This document shows, piece by piece, positions 56,084 to 64,000 of a stretch of 64,000 bases of DNA. Numbering within the stretch: position 1 is the stretch's first letter; each line of letters starts with the position of its first letter. The notes under the pieces were generated by a model, which saw only the letters and a list, made by a program, of their open reading frames with translations, had not been told where the DNA came from and searched no databases. The position numbers and the translations under genes were made by a program. Location: contig CAWCEZ010000010.1 in assembly GCA_963794745.1 (NCBI GenBank), positions 372,001 through 436,000 on the forward strand, given 5' to 3'. Source of the DNA: Fen-671 sp963794745 (GTDB lineage Bacteria > Actinomycetota > Acidimicrobiia > Acidimicrobiales > Palsa-688).

Positions 56084-57259
56084 ATGAGCGACCCCTTTTT
56101 GCCAAAGCGAGAGGACCACTTCAGTTTCGGTTTGTGGACGGTCGGTTGGCAGGGCCGGGACCCCTTCGGTGACGCCACCCGTGCGCCGCTCGACCCGGTT
56201 GTAGCCGTGCACCGCCTGGCGGAGATCGGAGCGTGGGGAGTTACCTTCCACGACGACGACCTGATCCCTTTCGGGTCCGACGAAAACGCTCGGGAGGCGG
56301 CCATCAAACGGTTCAGGGCCGCTCTGGACGAGACCGGCATTGTCGTGGAGATGATGACGACCAACCTGTTCACGCACCCGCTGTTCAAAGAGGGGGCCTT
56401 CACTGCCAACGACCGCAGTGTCCGACGCTTTTCGCTCCGCAAGACGATGCGCAACATCGACCTGGCCGCTGAACTGGGGGCTCAGATCTACGTCGCCTGG
56501 GGAGGACGGGAGGGGGCGGAATCCGACGCGGCCAAAGACGTGCGCGCGGCGCTCGACCGTATGAAAGAAGCGTTCGACACGCTCTGCGAGTACGTAATCG
56601 ACCGCGGTTACCCGATGCGCTTCGCGATCGAGCCCAAACCTAATGAACCTCGCGGAGACATCTTGCTCCCGACGATCGGGCATGCGCTCGCTTTCGTCAA
56701 CGAGCTCGAGCACCCGGAAATGGTTGGGCTCAACCCCGAGGTCGGCCACGAGACCATGGCCGGGCTCAACGTGATGCACGGGTACGCACAGGCTCTTTGG
56801 TCAAAAAAGCTCTTCCACATCGACCTGAACGGCCAGCACGGGCTCAAGTACGACCAGGATCTTCGCTTCGGGGCAGCCGATGTGAAGAGCGCCTTCTTCC
56901 TGGTCGACCTTCTCGAAGCCGCCGGCTACGACGGTGCCAAGCACTTCGACTTCAAGCCGCTGCGAGCCGAAGACGCCGAAGGAGTGTGGGTGTCGGCCGC
57001 TGCCTGCATGCGCACCTACCTGATCCTCCAGGCCAAGGCAAAAGCGTGGCGCGCCGACCCCGAGGTGGCCGCCGCTCTGGCTGCGGCCGGCGTCCCCGAC
57101 TTGTCCCGGCCGACGTTGTCCCCTGGGGAAACCCTCGCTGACCTGCTCAATGACCGGTCGTCTTTCGAGGACTTCGACACAGAAGCCGCCGGCAACCGGG
57201 CGACCAACATCGAGCGGCTCGACCAACTCGCTCTCGACCACATCCTGGGCGTGCGCTGA
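56084..57259 (+). CDS. xylA: Xylose isomerase
   Basis: Interconverts D-xylose and D-xylulose (also glucose/fructose); class I actinobacterial type, 391 residues. His in GVTFHDDDLIPFG starts ring opening; metal ligands are in RFAIEPKPNEPRGD, VGLNPEVGHE and FHIDLNGQHGLKYDQD. GGAGG lies just before ATG 56084, so the upstream ATG at 56072 is rejected. Preceded by an inverted-repeat operator. XylB lies beyond the divergent ROK repressor gene. Confidence 0.96.
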   Translation: MSDPFLPKREDHFSFGLWTVGWQGRDPFGDATRAPLDPVVAVHRLAEIGAWGVTFHDDDLIPFGSDENAREAAIKRFRAALDETGIVVEMMTTNLFTHPLFKEGAFTANDRSVRRFSLRKTMRNIDLAAELGAQIYVAWGGREGAESDAAKDVRAALDRMKEAFDTLCEYVIDRGYPMRFAIEPKPNEPRGDILLPTIGHALAFVNELEHPEMVGLNPEVGHETMAGLNVMHGYAQALWSKKLFHIDLNGQHGLKYDQDLRFGAADVKSAFFLVDLLEAAGYDGAKHFDFKPLRAEDAEGVWVSAAACMRTYLILQAKAKAWRADPEVAAALAAAGVPDLSRPTLSPGETLADLLNDRSSFEDFDTEAAGNRATNIERLDQLALDHILGVR

Positions 57260-57296
57260 GACGTCCCTCCTGGCGGCGGGGCGTCGCGGCCCGGCC

Positions 57297-58482
57297 CTAC
57301 GCTCCCGCCGCCACAAGCGCCATCGGGCTGGCAAGAAAATCGGCGAAAGCCAGCTCGGCTGCGCCGAGCAGGACGGAGTCCGCCCCGAGCCCAGCGGCGA
57401 CGACCGCTGCCTCGGCGCCCGCTTGCGGCAGGACCTCGCGATGCAGCTCGCTTAGGACGACCTTCTCGGCGGCCAGGTACACATCCCCGAGCGCGCCTCC
57501 AAAGACCACAAGGTCCGGGTTGAAGATATTGATCAGGTTGGCGGCGCCGCGTCCCATCCATCGGCCCGTCTCCATCAGCGCTTGGCATGCCTTGGGGTCG
57601 CCGGCCTGGGCGTCCGACAGCACCCGGGCGACGCCGGTACGGACATCAGAAGCTCGCCGACCGGCCCGCCGCAGCATCGCGGTCGCGCCTATCTCGCTCT
57701 CCCAACACCCACGAGCCCCACAGCGGCAACGGTGACCGTCCGGGTTCATCTTCATGTGGCCAACCTCGCCTGCGTAACCGGACCGCCCGGCGAGCAGAGC
57801 ACCGTCGACGACAATGCCGGCTCCGACGCCGGTATTGCCCGAGACGTAGATGACATGGCGGTGGCCGACCGCGGCGCCTCTGGCGCATTCGGCAAGTGCT
57901 CCCAAATCAGCTTCGTTGGCAACAGCCACGCCCAGCCTGCCGGGAAGGTGCTCCGACAGGAGCGCCCCGAAAGGGACGTCCCGCCAAGCGAGATTGGGTG
58001 CCAAGTGCACAAAACCCTCACCGCGCCTTACGATCCCGGGCATCGCTACCGCAGCGCCGACGAGCTGGGCGCCGTCCGGCACACGTTCCATGAGTTGTGC
58101 CACAAGGCTGCCGATGGTGGCGGCTGCGTCGGCCGGGAGCAGCCGACGGCGCGTATCGCGCGGCTGGGCGAGGCGCTCTTGGAGCTGGCCTCCCGGCCCC
58201 ACCCGGGCGACGACAATAGCCTCGGCGGCGAGCTCGACTGCGAGTGCCCAGACCCGCTCGGGGCCGAGGCTGACCACGAGCGAAGGTCGCCCGGCAGCGC
58301 CGCCGGAAGGCGATGGGCTCTCCCGCACGACGCCGATCGAAGCCAGTTCGCCAACGAGGCCCGCTACCGTGCTGCGGTTGAGCCCGGTGCGGGCCGTCAG
58401 CTGCGAACGCGTGCAGTGGGCCGCTCAAGTGCAGGTTGCGAACAAGCGCAGCGAGGTTGTTACGCCGCAGGTCCTCGTTCAC
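57297..58482 (-). CDS. xylR: ROK-family repressor, probable XylR, frameshifted
   Basis: About 394 residues when joined. N-terminal winged helix: NEDLRRNNLAALVRNLHLSG, then a one-base change at about 58420 and TRSQLTARTGLNRSTVAGLV (the helix-turn-helix). ROK domain: GAAVAMPGIVRRGEGFVHLAPN, YVSGNTGVGAGIVVDG, GEVGHMKMNPDGHRCRCGARGCWE (zinc site) and INIFNPDLVVFGGALG. The frame loss is a single base between HLSGPL and TRSQ. GTG 58482 is the assumed start; codons further upstream are tandem repeats. Sits between xylA and xylB, so xylose control is the natural reading. Confidence 0.85.
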
Positions 58483-58486
58483 CGTC

Positions 58487-58546
58487 GCGTGGGCACGCTG
58501 CGCGTGGGTGCGCGGGGCGTGGGTGCGTGGCGCGTGAGTGTGCGTC
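58487..58546. repeat. Four tandem 15-bp repeats between xylR and xylB
   Basis: Four adjoining copies start at 58487, 58502, 58517 and 58532, consensus near GCGTGGGTGCGYGGC. They lie in the xylR-xylB divergent gap, before the xylR GTG, and could be translated as Ala/His/Thr/Arg-rich repeats if xylR started earlier. Role unknown. Confidence 0.75.
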
Positions 58547-58624
58547 TGTTCTGGGAGCGGGCGTGGCAAGCTGACCCGAACACTACCGGCGTCTGCCGTG
58601 GAGCACGTGGGGGAAGGACATAAC

Positions 58625-60067
58625 ATGCCGCTCGTTGCTGGAGTTGATTGTTCGACACAATCGACCAAAGTCCTCGTGGTCGACCTCGATGACGGTCGCG
58701 TCGTGGCCTCCGGGGCCGCTAGCCACGAGGTAGAGGGTGACCGGGGAGCACGCGAGACCGACCCCGTTGCCTGGGAGGTGTCCGTGGCGACTGCTCTCGA
58801 CAAAACGGGGTGCGCCGGACAGGTCGCGGCCATCTCAATCGCGGGCCAGCAGCACGGGATGGTGGTCCTTGACGGGAGCGGCACCCCCCTTCGCAAGGCA
58901 CCGCTGTGGAACGACACCAGAGACGCGGCGGATGCGCGAGCGCTCGTTAGAGCGTTGGGCGGCCCGCAGCAGGCGGCCATGCGTGTCGGGTCGGTGCTCA
59001 CCACTTCGTTCACAGTTGCCCATTGGGCATGGCTCCGCCGGACCGAGCCCGAGGTTGCGGAGGCAACCCGCCACGTCCTGTTGCCGCACGATTACCTGAA
59101 CCTCCGCCTCACCGGCCAGTCGACCACCGACCGGAGCGACGTTTCCGGGACGGGCTGGTGGAGCCCCGTAGACGAGGCTTATGCGCCCGACGTGCTCGCC
59201 CTCGACCTCGTCCAGTTGGACGCTGCCTACTTGCCCACGGTCCTTGGCCCCGAGGGCCTGGCCGGCCAGGTCTCCCATCACGCCGCCGAGAGGTTCGGCC
59301 TGCCTGCTGGGGCCCTCGTAGCTTGCGGCGCGGGCGACAACGCCGCTGGTGCCCTCGCCCTCGACATAGGCCCGGGTGAGGCGGCCCTGTCCCTCGGTAC
59401 CTCGGGCACCGTATACGCCCCGACCGGGGCACCGACCGCCGACCCGACGGGGACCATGGCCGGTTTTGCCAGCGCCGACGGGCGTTACTTGCCACTCACC
59501 GCCACCCTCAACGCCACCGTGGCTATCGACCGCGTCAGCGACTGGCTCGGGGTCGGGCGAGAAGACGTGCTGGCGTCGGACGGGGTCGCGTTCCTACCTT
59601 GGCTGGGAGGGGAACGGACCCCAAACGTGCCCAATGCGTCAGGGATGATGTCCGGGTTGCACTACGGCACCGACAAGCGGTCCATCCTGCAAGCCGCCTA
59701 TGAGGGCCTTGTGGCAACTCTGCTGGGAGCAATCGCCTTCCTGGACCAGTGGGCGCCGCAAAGTAGCGACGCTCCGTTGCTCCTTCTCGGCGGCGGGGCC
59801 CGAGGCGTAGCGTGGCAAGAAACCGTGCGGCGGCTTTCCGGCCGCCCGGTGCTCGTCGTCGAAATGGGCGAACTTGTCGCATATGGAGCGGCCGTGCAGG
59901 CCTGTGCTTCGATTACCGGCGAGCCTCTGGGAACTGTCGCCAAGCGGTGGGACGCAAGACGGGGGCTGCTGCTGGAGCCTGTCGAGCGCGATGACGCCGT
60001 GCTGGAAAGAGTCGCCGGTTGGCGCCGTTTTGTCTTGGCCCTGCTCGAAGGAGGCCCACCGGCTTAG
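58625..60067 (+). CDS. xylB: Xylulokinase
   Basis: FGGY kinase, 480 residues; phosphorylates D-xylulose. LVAGVDCSTQSTKVLVVDLDDG is the N-terminal phosphate loop; SIAGQQHGMVVLD and LWNDTRDAADA bind sugar; LPHDYLNLRLTG with DVSGTGWW follows; GAGDNAAGALALDIGPGEAALSLGTSGTVYAP is the catalytic and second phosphate region; LLGGGARGVAWQETVR ends the fold. ATG 58625 follows GGGAAGGAC; an earlier in-frame ATG at 58538 lies in the repeat/promoter DNA and is rejected. A 17-base palindrome in its 5' codons (58646-58662) may be chance. Confidence 0.95.
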   Translation: MPLVAGVDCSTQSTKVLVVDLDDGRVVASGAASHEVEGDRGARETDPVAWEVSVATALDKTGCAGQVAAISIAGQQHGMVVLDGSGTPLRKAPLWNDTRDAADARALVRALGGPQQAAMRVGSVLTTSFTVAHWAWLRRTEPEVAEATRHVLLPHDYLNLRLTGQSTTDRSDVSGTGWWSPVDEAYAPDVLALDLVQLDAAYLPTVLGPEGLAGQVSHHAAERFGLPAGALVACGAGDNAAGALALDIGPGEAALSLGTSGTVYAPTGAPTADPTGTMAGFASADGRYLPLTATLNATVAIDRVSDWLGVGREDVLASDGVAFLPWLGGERTPNVPNASGMMSGLHYGTDKRSILQAAYEGLVATLLGAIAFLDQWAPQSSDAPLLLLGGGARGVAWQETVRRLSGRPVLVVEMGELVAYGAAVQACASITGEPLGTVAKRWDARRGLLLEPVERDDAVLERVAGWRRFVLALLEGGPPA

Positions 60068-60096
60068 GGCAGGCCGCCTAGGCTAACGCCTCAGCC

Positions 60097-61208
60097 ATGC
60101 GGACCATGAAGATCGCCTGCACCGTGCTGCTTGTGAGCGCGGCCGCGTTTGCCACGGGAGCGGAAGTGGTAGCCGCCCCGGTGCCGGTGCATTTCGAGCC
60201 CGCATCTGTGAGCTTTATCTCAGCTTCACAGGGTTTCGCCCTGGGTACTTCCCCCTGCAGCACCGCGCCGTGTAACGCCGAGCTCGTGACGACCGGCAAC
60301 GGTGGCAAGACCTGGGCTGCGAGCGCAGCGCCGCTTGCACCGTTTGCGTCGGCCTCGTCGCCCTCGTCGGCCTCCGTCAACCAGGTCCTGTTTGCAAATT
60401 CCAGCGACGGGTGGGTTTACGGCCCCACACTGTGGGCCACCTCCGACGGCTCCGAGAGCTGGGCAAAGGTCAGCCTCGGGGGCCCGGTTTATTTGCTCGC
60501 CACTTCAGCGCACGAGGCTTACGCGGTTGTCGGCAACTGCTCCCCCAGCGCCCGAAACTGCCGGGCCCCGACGCTCCGGCTGGAGCGGGCCACAGTCGGT
60601 TCGTCGGCCTGGCAAACAGTCCCGGGCATCTCGGGCTACGGGACGGCAGCCGTGCTTACCGCGAACGGTCCCAACGCGTGGCTGTCCTTTTCGGCGAAAA
60701 GCCCCGGGGCCGTCATGATCTGGAGGACCTCTAACTCCGGCAGCACATGGCAACGGCTCCCGGATCCCTGCTACGACCCTTCCCAAGCCACCGACCTCGC
60801 AGGCATGGCCTCACCAGGCGGTGGCCAACTGTTCGAATTGTGCGCCGGCAACCCGGGCGCTGGTCAAGAAGGAAAATCCCTTTGGGCGTCTAGCAATGGC
60901 GGCAGGAGCGGGCACGTCGTGAGCCAGCTGCCTCTTGGCGGGCTTGCCGTGAGCGTTGCCGCCCCGACCGCCAAGGTGGTCCTTGTAACGGCCGTCTCCG
61001 GAGCCGGCTTCGTTTACCGCTCGACCAATGGCGGAGGCACGTGGGCGACGCGCACTTTCGCTGACGGGGGGGCCGGGTTCTACGATTTCGCTTTTGCGAC
61101 GCCGTCTTTTGGCACCACGGTAGACGGGGCCCCGTCGACGGGCCAAATGACGACAGGCTGCTCGAGACCTCAGACGGCGGCGCTACCTGGTCGCCGGTCC
61201 ACATCTGA
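60097..61208 (+). CDS. Secreted propeller-type protein (BNR/Ycf48-like), frameshifted near the end
   Basis: About 370 residues with a signal peptide (MKIACTVLLVSAAAFATGAEVVAA). Repeated motifs NGGKTWA, DGSESWA, NSGSTWQ, NNGG-type (SNGGRSGH) and NGGGTWATR are Asp-box/BNR-like turns of a beta-propeller, as in Ycf48 and photosystem assembly or sialidase-like proteins. Cys pairs are present. A one-base shift at about 61140 hides the last blade; the other frame gives RLLETSDGGATWSPVHI and stops at 61208. Function unknown, probably binding. Converges on tadA. Confidence 0.75.
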
Positions 61209-61247
61209 GCACCGGTCGTCACCGCTCGGCGCTCGTGGCCAGCCGCA

Positions 61248-61715
61248 CTAAAGCCTTCTTGCAGCGAACCACGCCGACAAGAGCCGCGACGCTTGCTCCC
61301 GGAGCACCCCGCGTGTGACAGCCAACTCGTGGTTGAGCCGGGGGTCACTGCAGAGGTTGTAGAGCGACCCGCACGCGCCGGCCTTGGGGTCCGGGGCAGC
61401 GAACACCAGCCGGCTCACCCGGGCAGCGACCAATGCGCCGGCGCACATCGGGCACGGTTCGAGGGTGACATACAGGGTGGTCCCCAAAAGACGCCATGAC
61501 CCCGTCGCTTTTGCCGCGTTGTGCAGCGCCACGACTTCGGCGTGAGCGGTAGGGTCCTGGGCCGCCTCCCGGCCATTGGCTCCCTCCGCTACTACTTGGC
61601 CCCCGTTCACGACGACTGCCCCAACGGGGACCTCGCCGGCGTCGGCCGCCTTTGCCGCCAACCCAAGCGCCAAGCTCATAAAGTGCTCGTCCGCCACAGG
61701 CTCAGAAGAGCTCAC
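61248..61715 (-). CDS. tadA: tRNA-specific adenosine deaminase
   Basis: 155 residues. Deaminates A34 to inosine in tRNA-Arg(ACG). Zinc motif HAEVVALHNA (His and the catalytic Glu) and PCPMCAGAL (two Cys). EVPVGAVVV at the start and GACGSLYNLCSDPRLNH later match TadA. Its start overlaps the end of the phosphatase gene by four bases (ATGA), so they are coupled. Confidence 0.95.
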   Translation of the reverse strand: MSSSEPVADEHFMSLALGLAAKAADAGEVPVGAVVVNGGQVVAEGANGREAAQDPTAHAEVVALHNAAKATGSWRLLGTTLYVTLEPCPMCAGALVAARVSRLVFAAPDPKAGACGSLYNLCSDPRLNHELAVTRGVLREQASRLLSAWFAARRL

Positions 61716-62494
61716 GGGCCGCTGGGCCGGTTTCCCGACAACGCGGCGACCACATCGTCGTGGACCAGGCCGTTGCTCGACAGAGCAGTCCCGCCGTCGA
61801 GACGCCTTGCCCCCGCGAAATCAGTGAACTTTCCGCCCGCTTCTTCGACTATCACCTGGAGCGGCGCGATGTCCCAAACCGACACGACCGGGTCGAGGCC
61901 GACCTCGCAGGACCCTTCGGCTACCAACATGTGCGACCAGAAGTCGCCAAAACCCCGGTCCCGCTTCACTTTCTGAGCCAGTTCGACGAGGCGGGCGGGC
62001 GCCGGGAAATCGGCAATGCTGGCCGACGAGATACCCGAACTGGACAGTTCAGCAACGCCGGAGACGACAATGCGTTCGGCTTGCTGGCGCGCAGAAGCTG
62101 CAAACGCCCCCTCCCCCCGCTGCGCCCACCAGCGACGCCCGAGCGCTGGGGCCGAGACGGCTCCGATCTGCATCGAACCGTCCACCTCCAAGCCGAGCAG
62201 GGTCGCCCAGACGGGGATCCCGCGCACGAAGTTGACCGTACCGTCGATCGGGTCGATGAACCAACGGCGAGCGCCGCTGCCGCTGCTCCCCATTTCTTCG
62301 CCGAGGACGGCATCTCCTGGCCGTTCACGGGCAATCAGCTCACGGATCGCGAGCTCGGTCCCTCGGTCGGCTTCGGTGACTGGGCTCGAGTCAGCTTTGG
62401 TCTCGACGAGCAAGGACGGGCGCCGGAAGGCCTGGAGGGTGATGCTGTCGGCCAGATCGATCGCCTGCAGGGCGAGTTCTAAGTCGGCGCTCAT
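61712..62494 (-). CDS. hisN: Inositol-monophosphatase family, probable histidinol-phosphatase (HisN)
   Basis: 260 residues. Mg-dependent phosphatase: VTEADRGTE, LGEEMG, the metal motif FIDPIDGTVNFVRGIP and WDIAPLQVIVEEAGG are all present. In actinobacteria the HisN form ends histidine synthesis, and length and sequence (ETKADSSPVTEADR) favour it, but inositol-1-phosphatase activity cannot be ruled out, notable because iol genes are present. Coupled to tadA. Confidence 0.82.
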   Translation of the reverse strand: MSADLELALQAIDLADSITLQAFRRPSLLVETKADSSPVTEADRGTELAIRELIARERPGDAVLGEEMGSSGSGARRWFIDPIDGTVNFVRGIPVWATLLGLEVDGSMQIGAVSAPALGRRWWAQRGEGAFAASARQQAERIVVSGVAELSSSGISSASIADFPAPARLVELAQKVKRDRGFGDFWSHMLVAEGSCEVGLDPVVSVWDIAPLQVIVEEAGGKFTDFAGARRLDGGTALSSNGLVHDDVVAALSGNRPSGP

Positions 62495-62506
62495 AGGTCC
62501 GCGACG

Positions 62507-63697
62507 TTATGCGACGGGCGTGAGCCGCGCCCTCGCCGCCTGCTCCGCCTGCCGGGCAACTTCGCTCACGGGTAGCCCGAGGCGGGCGGCAGCCCGAGCG
62601 CAATCGTCGTGTTCGGCCTTGAGCTGGTAAGGCCCTGCCTTGACGCGCACCCGCTCACCGCCGACCTCCACCTCGAGCATCTGTCGGACCAGCGCGGAGC
62701 GGGTAACGAGGTGCTCCCTGAACCCAAGCGTCCCAGTCTCTTGGGTGAGGACCGTCGCCAGCCTGGCAACCGCCGCGGGCTCGGCGAGCACGCTGACAAT
62801 ATGGGCCGGGCGCCCTTTCTTGGCAACCACCGGGGCGAGCCAAGCGTCGAGTGCCCCCGCCCGCATGAGCGCGCCTACGGTGTGAGCCAGCACTTCTCCG
62901 GTGACGTCGTCCACGTTGGCTTCCAGCACCACGAGGTCATGAATGGCCGGGACATGCTCAGGCGCCCTGTCGAGCTCGCCGATGACCACCTGGAGCACGT
63001 TCGCCATCCCCTCGAGGTCACGGCTGCCCGCGCCATAACCGCTGCTCCCTATTTTCATTTGCGGCAACGGCCCGAACGATCCCGCCAAGGCCGCAAGCAA
63101 GGCGGCGCCGGTCGGGGTGGTCAGCTCCTCTTCCCGAGAGGCACCCCGTACCGGTGCTCCTAAGAGCAGCTCGACGACGGCTGGGGCCGGGTTGGGCAAG
63201 AGCCCGTGGGATGTCCGGACCGTTCCTGTGCCGAGCGCGACCGGGCCGGACCGGACCGTCGCCACAGCGAGGGACTCGAGCGCCAGGCAGGTCCCCACGA
63301 CATCGACGATCGCGTCGAGCCCACCCACCTCATGGAAATGGACATCCTCGGGGGGGAGCCCATGCAGCCTCCCCTCGGCGACCGCCAGCCGGGCGAAGAC
63401 TTCCTGGGCGCGCGCCCTGGCGCGCTCGGGCAGGCCCGCGGCTTCGTCGATGATCGCCCTGATGGTCCCCCAGTTACGTTCGGTTCGGTCCGACGCCGGG
63501 TCGACGTCCACTCGCAGCTGCGTCGCCGAGAGGCCCGCCCTCGTCGTCTTGGATACCTCGATATGCCAACCGGTGACGGGGAGCCGCTGCAAGCCGGCGA
63601 CGACTTCGTCAAAATCAGCACCCGCGTCGACAAGGCTTGCGAGCGCCATGTCGCCGGCGATCCCGGCACCGCAGTTCCACCATGCAACCGTCGTCAA
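62507..63697 (-). CDS. larC: Nickel-pincer cofactor biosynthesis protein LarC
   Basis: 396 residues. Inserts nickel into the pincer cofactor used by lactate racemase and relatives. WWNCGAGIAGDMALASLVDAG opens the protein; VHFHEVGGLDAIVDVVG, TPTGAALLAAL and the second-domain LEANVDDVTGEVLAHTV follow. LarC in some bacteria is split by a programmed frameshift; this one is read as a single frame. TTG 63697 overlaps the larB stop by four bases. No larA or larE is in view, so the target enzyme lies elsewhere. Confidence 0.92.
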   Translation of the reverse strand: MTTVAWWNCGAGIAGDMALASLVDAGADFDEVVAGLQRLPVTGWHIEVSKTTRAGLSATQLRVDVDPASDRTERNWGTIRAIIDEAAGLPERARARAQEVFARLAVAEGRLHGLPPEDVHFHEVGGLDAIVDVVGTCLALESLAVATVRSGPVALGTGTVRTSHGLLPNPAPAVVELLLGAPVRGASREEELTTPTGAALLAALAGSFGPLPQMKIGSSGYGAGSRDLEGMANVLQVVIGELDRAPEHVPAIHDLVVLEANVDDVTGEVLAHTVGALMRAGALDAWLAPVVAKKGRPAHIVSVLAEPAAVARLATVLTQETGTLGFREHLVTRSALVRQMLEVEVGGERVRVKAGPYQLKAEHDDCARAAARLGLPVSEVARQAEQAARARLTPVA

Positions 63698-64000
63698 TGG
63701 GCCACCAGGGCACCGTCGTCGTCGGTGACGGCCTTGCCAGTGGCGGCCTTGCCAGTGGCGGCGTTGCCATTGGCGGCCTCATCATTGGCGGCGTCGCGAG
63801 CACCGCCGTCCAGGCCCTGGCTGTGCTTGCCGAGGATCCTGGCCACGGCCCATGCGGCACCGAAGCCGTTGTCGATCCCCACTACGCACACGCCCGGGGC
63901 GCAGCTCGCCAACATCGCGAGCAGGGCCGTCACCCCCTCCAGCGACGCGCCGTAGCCGGCACTGGTAGGCACGGCCACAACCGGTGCCGGTGTGAGGCCG
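63694..64000 (-). CDS. larB: LarB, C-terminal part, runs off the window
   Basis: Carboxylates and hydrolyses nicotinic acid adenine dinucleotide as the first step of pincer cofactor synthesis. Only the C-terminal about 100 residues are seen: VAVPTSAGYGASLEGVTALLAMLASCAPGVCVVGIDNGFGAAWAVARIL, the AIR-carboxylase-like signature of LarB. The protein continues beyond base 64000. After the fold comes a tail of about 40 residues of low complexity (ANGNAATGKAATGK), encoded by 15-bp tandem repeats. Coupled to larC. Confidence 0.9.
   Translation of the reverse strand, partial: GLTPAPVVAVPTSAGYGASLEGVTALLAMLASCAPGVCVVGIDNGFGAAWAVARILGKHSQGLDGGARDAANDEAANGNAATGKAATGKAVTDDDGALVAH
63731..63790. repeat. 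Four tandem 15-bp repeats inside the larB tail
   Basis: Four copies at 63731, 63746, 63761 and 63776; the first two are identical and the rest differ at 2-4 positions. They encode Ala-Thr-Gly-Lys/Asn-Gly type units after the conserved LarB fold. Copy number may vary between strains. Confidence 0.8.

Noticed and set aside
58538..58624. Longer xylB start
   Set aside because: Would translate the promoter and end of the 15-bp repeats; ATG 58625 has a good ribosome site and begins the kinase fold.
58646..58662. Palindrome GATTGT-TCGAC-ACAATC as a second XylR operator
   Set aside because: It lies in conserved coding sequence for the FGGY phosphate loop and does not match the xylA site; chance is likely.

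Overview
The window is high-GC DNA with actinobacterial gene content, most likely from the class Acidimicrobiia. The best lineage marker is a secreted protein at 6578-8329 with GYW...VFxFGxAxFxGS repeats, a type I associate with Acidimicrobiales. A lipoprotein built of SCPSxxxC blades, OmpR/ROK/IclR regulators, DUF6518 and DUF6458 membrane proteins and a HAMP-type sensor kinase fit the same picture. No phage, insertion sequence, CRISPR array or replication origin is visible. This looks like ordinary chromosome dominated by carbohydrate metabolism.

Layout. (1) 1-11.6 kb, envelope and sugar transfer: a sensor kinase end convergent with an OmpR-type regulator; a polyprenyl-dependent glycosylation operon (GT39-like GT-C enzyme, GT2, two GtrA proteins); hemD; a CAP-like repeat protein divergent from an L,D-transpeptidase; another GT-C enzyme; a YbaK-type deacylase. 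(2) 11.6-15.3 kb: a lipoprotein with two seven-blade propellers, tRNA-Ser(CGA), a DUF6518 membrane protein and a ferritin-like protein. (3) 15.3-31.5 kb, glycan use: a GH63-like hydrolase divergent from a GH36 alpha-galactosidase; an operon of sugar-binding protein, two permeases, GH38 alpha-mannosidase and ROK kinase, divergent from a ROK regulator with a palindromic operator; a secreted beta-helix protein; a GH2 enzyme. (4) 29.6-44.9 kb: on the minus strand IclR regulator, transaldolase, aldo-keto reductase, giant GH38, parvulin and GH2; divergent from them iolE-iolG-iolB-iolD for inositol breakdown. The two arms share a perfect 15-bp inverted operator pair. (5) 45-55 kb, housekeeping: PAS-GGDEF-EAL protein, FtsH, STAS protein, aldose epimerase, MFS transporter, malic enzyme. 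(6) 55-61 kb: amidohydrolase and the xylose genes xylA, xylR and xylB, with a palindrome before xylA. (7) 61-64 kb: tadA, a hisN-like phosphatase and larC-larB.

How it works together: the middle of the window reads as a regulated programme for importing and breaking down mannose-, galactose- and glucuronate/galactoside-type glycans, with separate inositol and xylose modules, each carrying its own ROK or IclR regulator next to an inverted-repeat operator. IolC, IolJ and IolA functions are not in the window.

Major caveat: about sixteen otherwise intact, conserved genes are each interrupted by single-base frameshifts, many at short homopolymers, spread evenly over the 64 kb. One gene carries two shifts that cancel. 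This pattern points to residual insertion/deletion errors in the assembly rather than true pseudogenes, so split genes are annotated here as single CDS entries.
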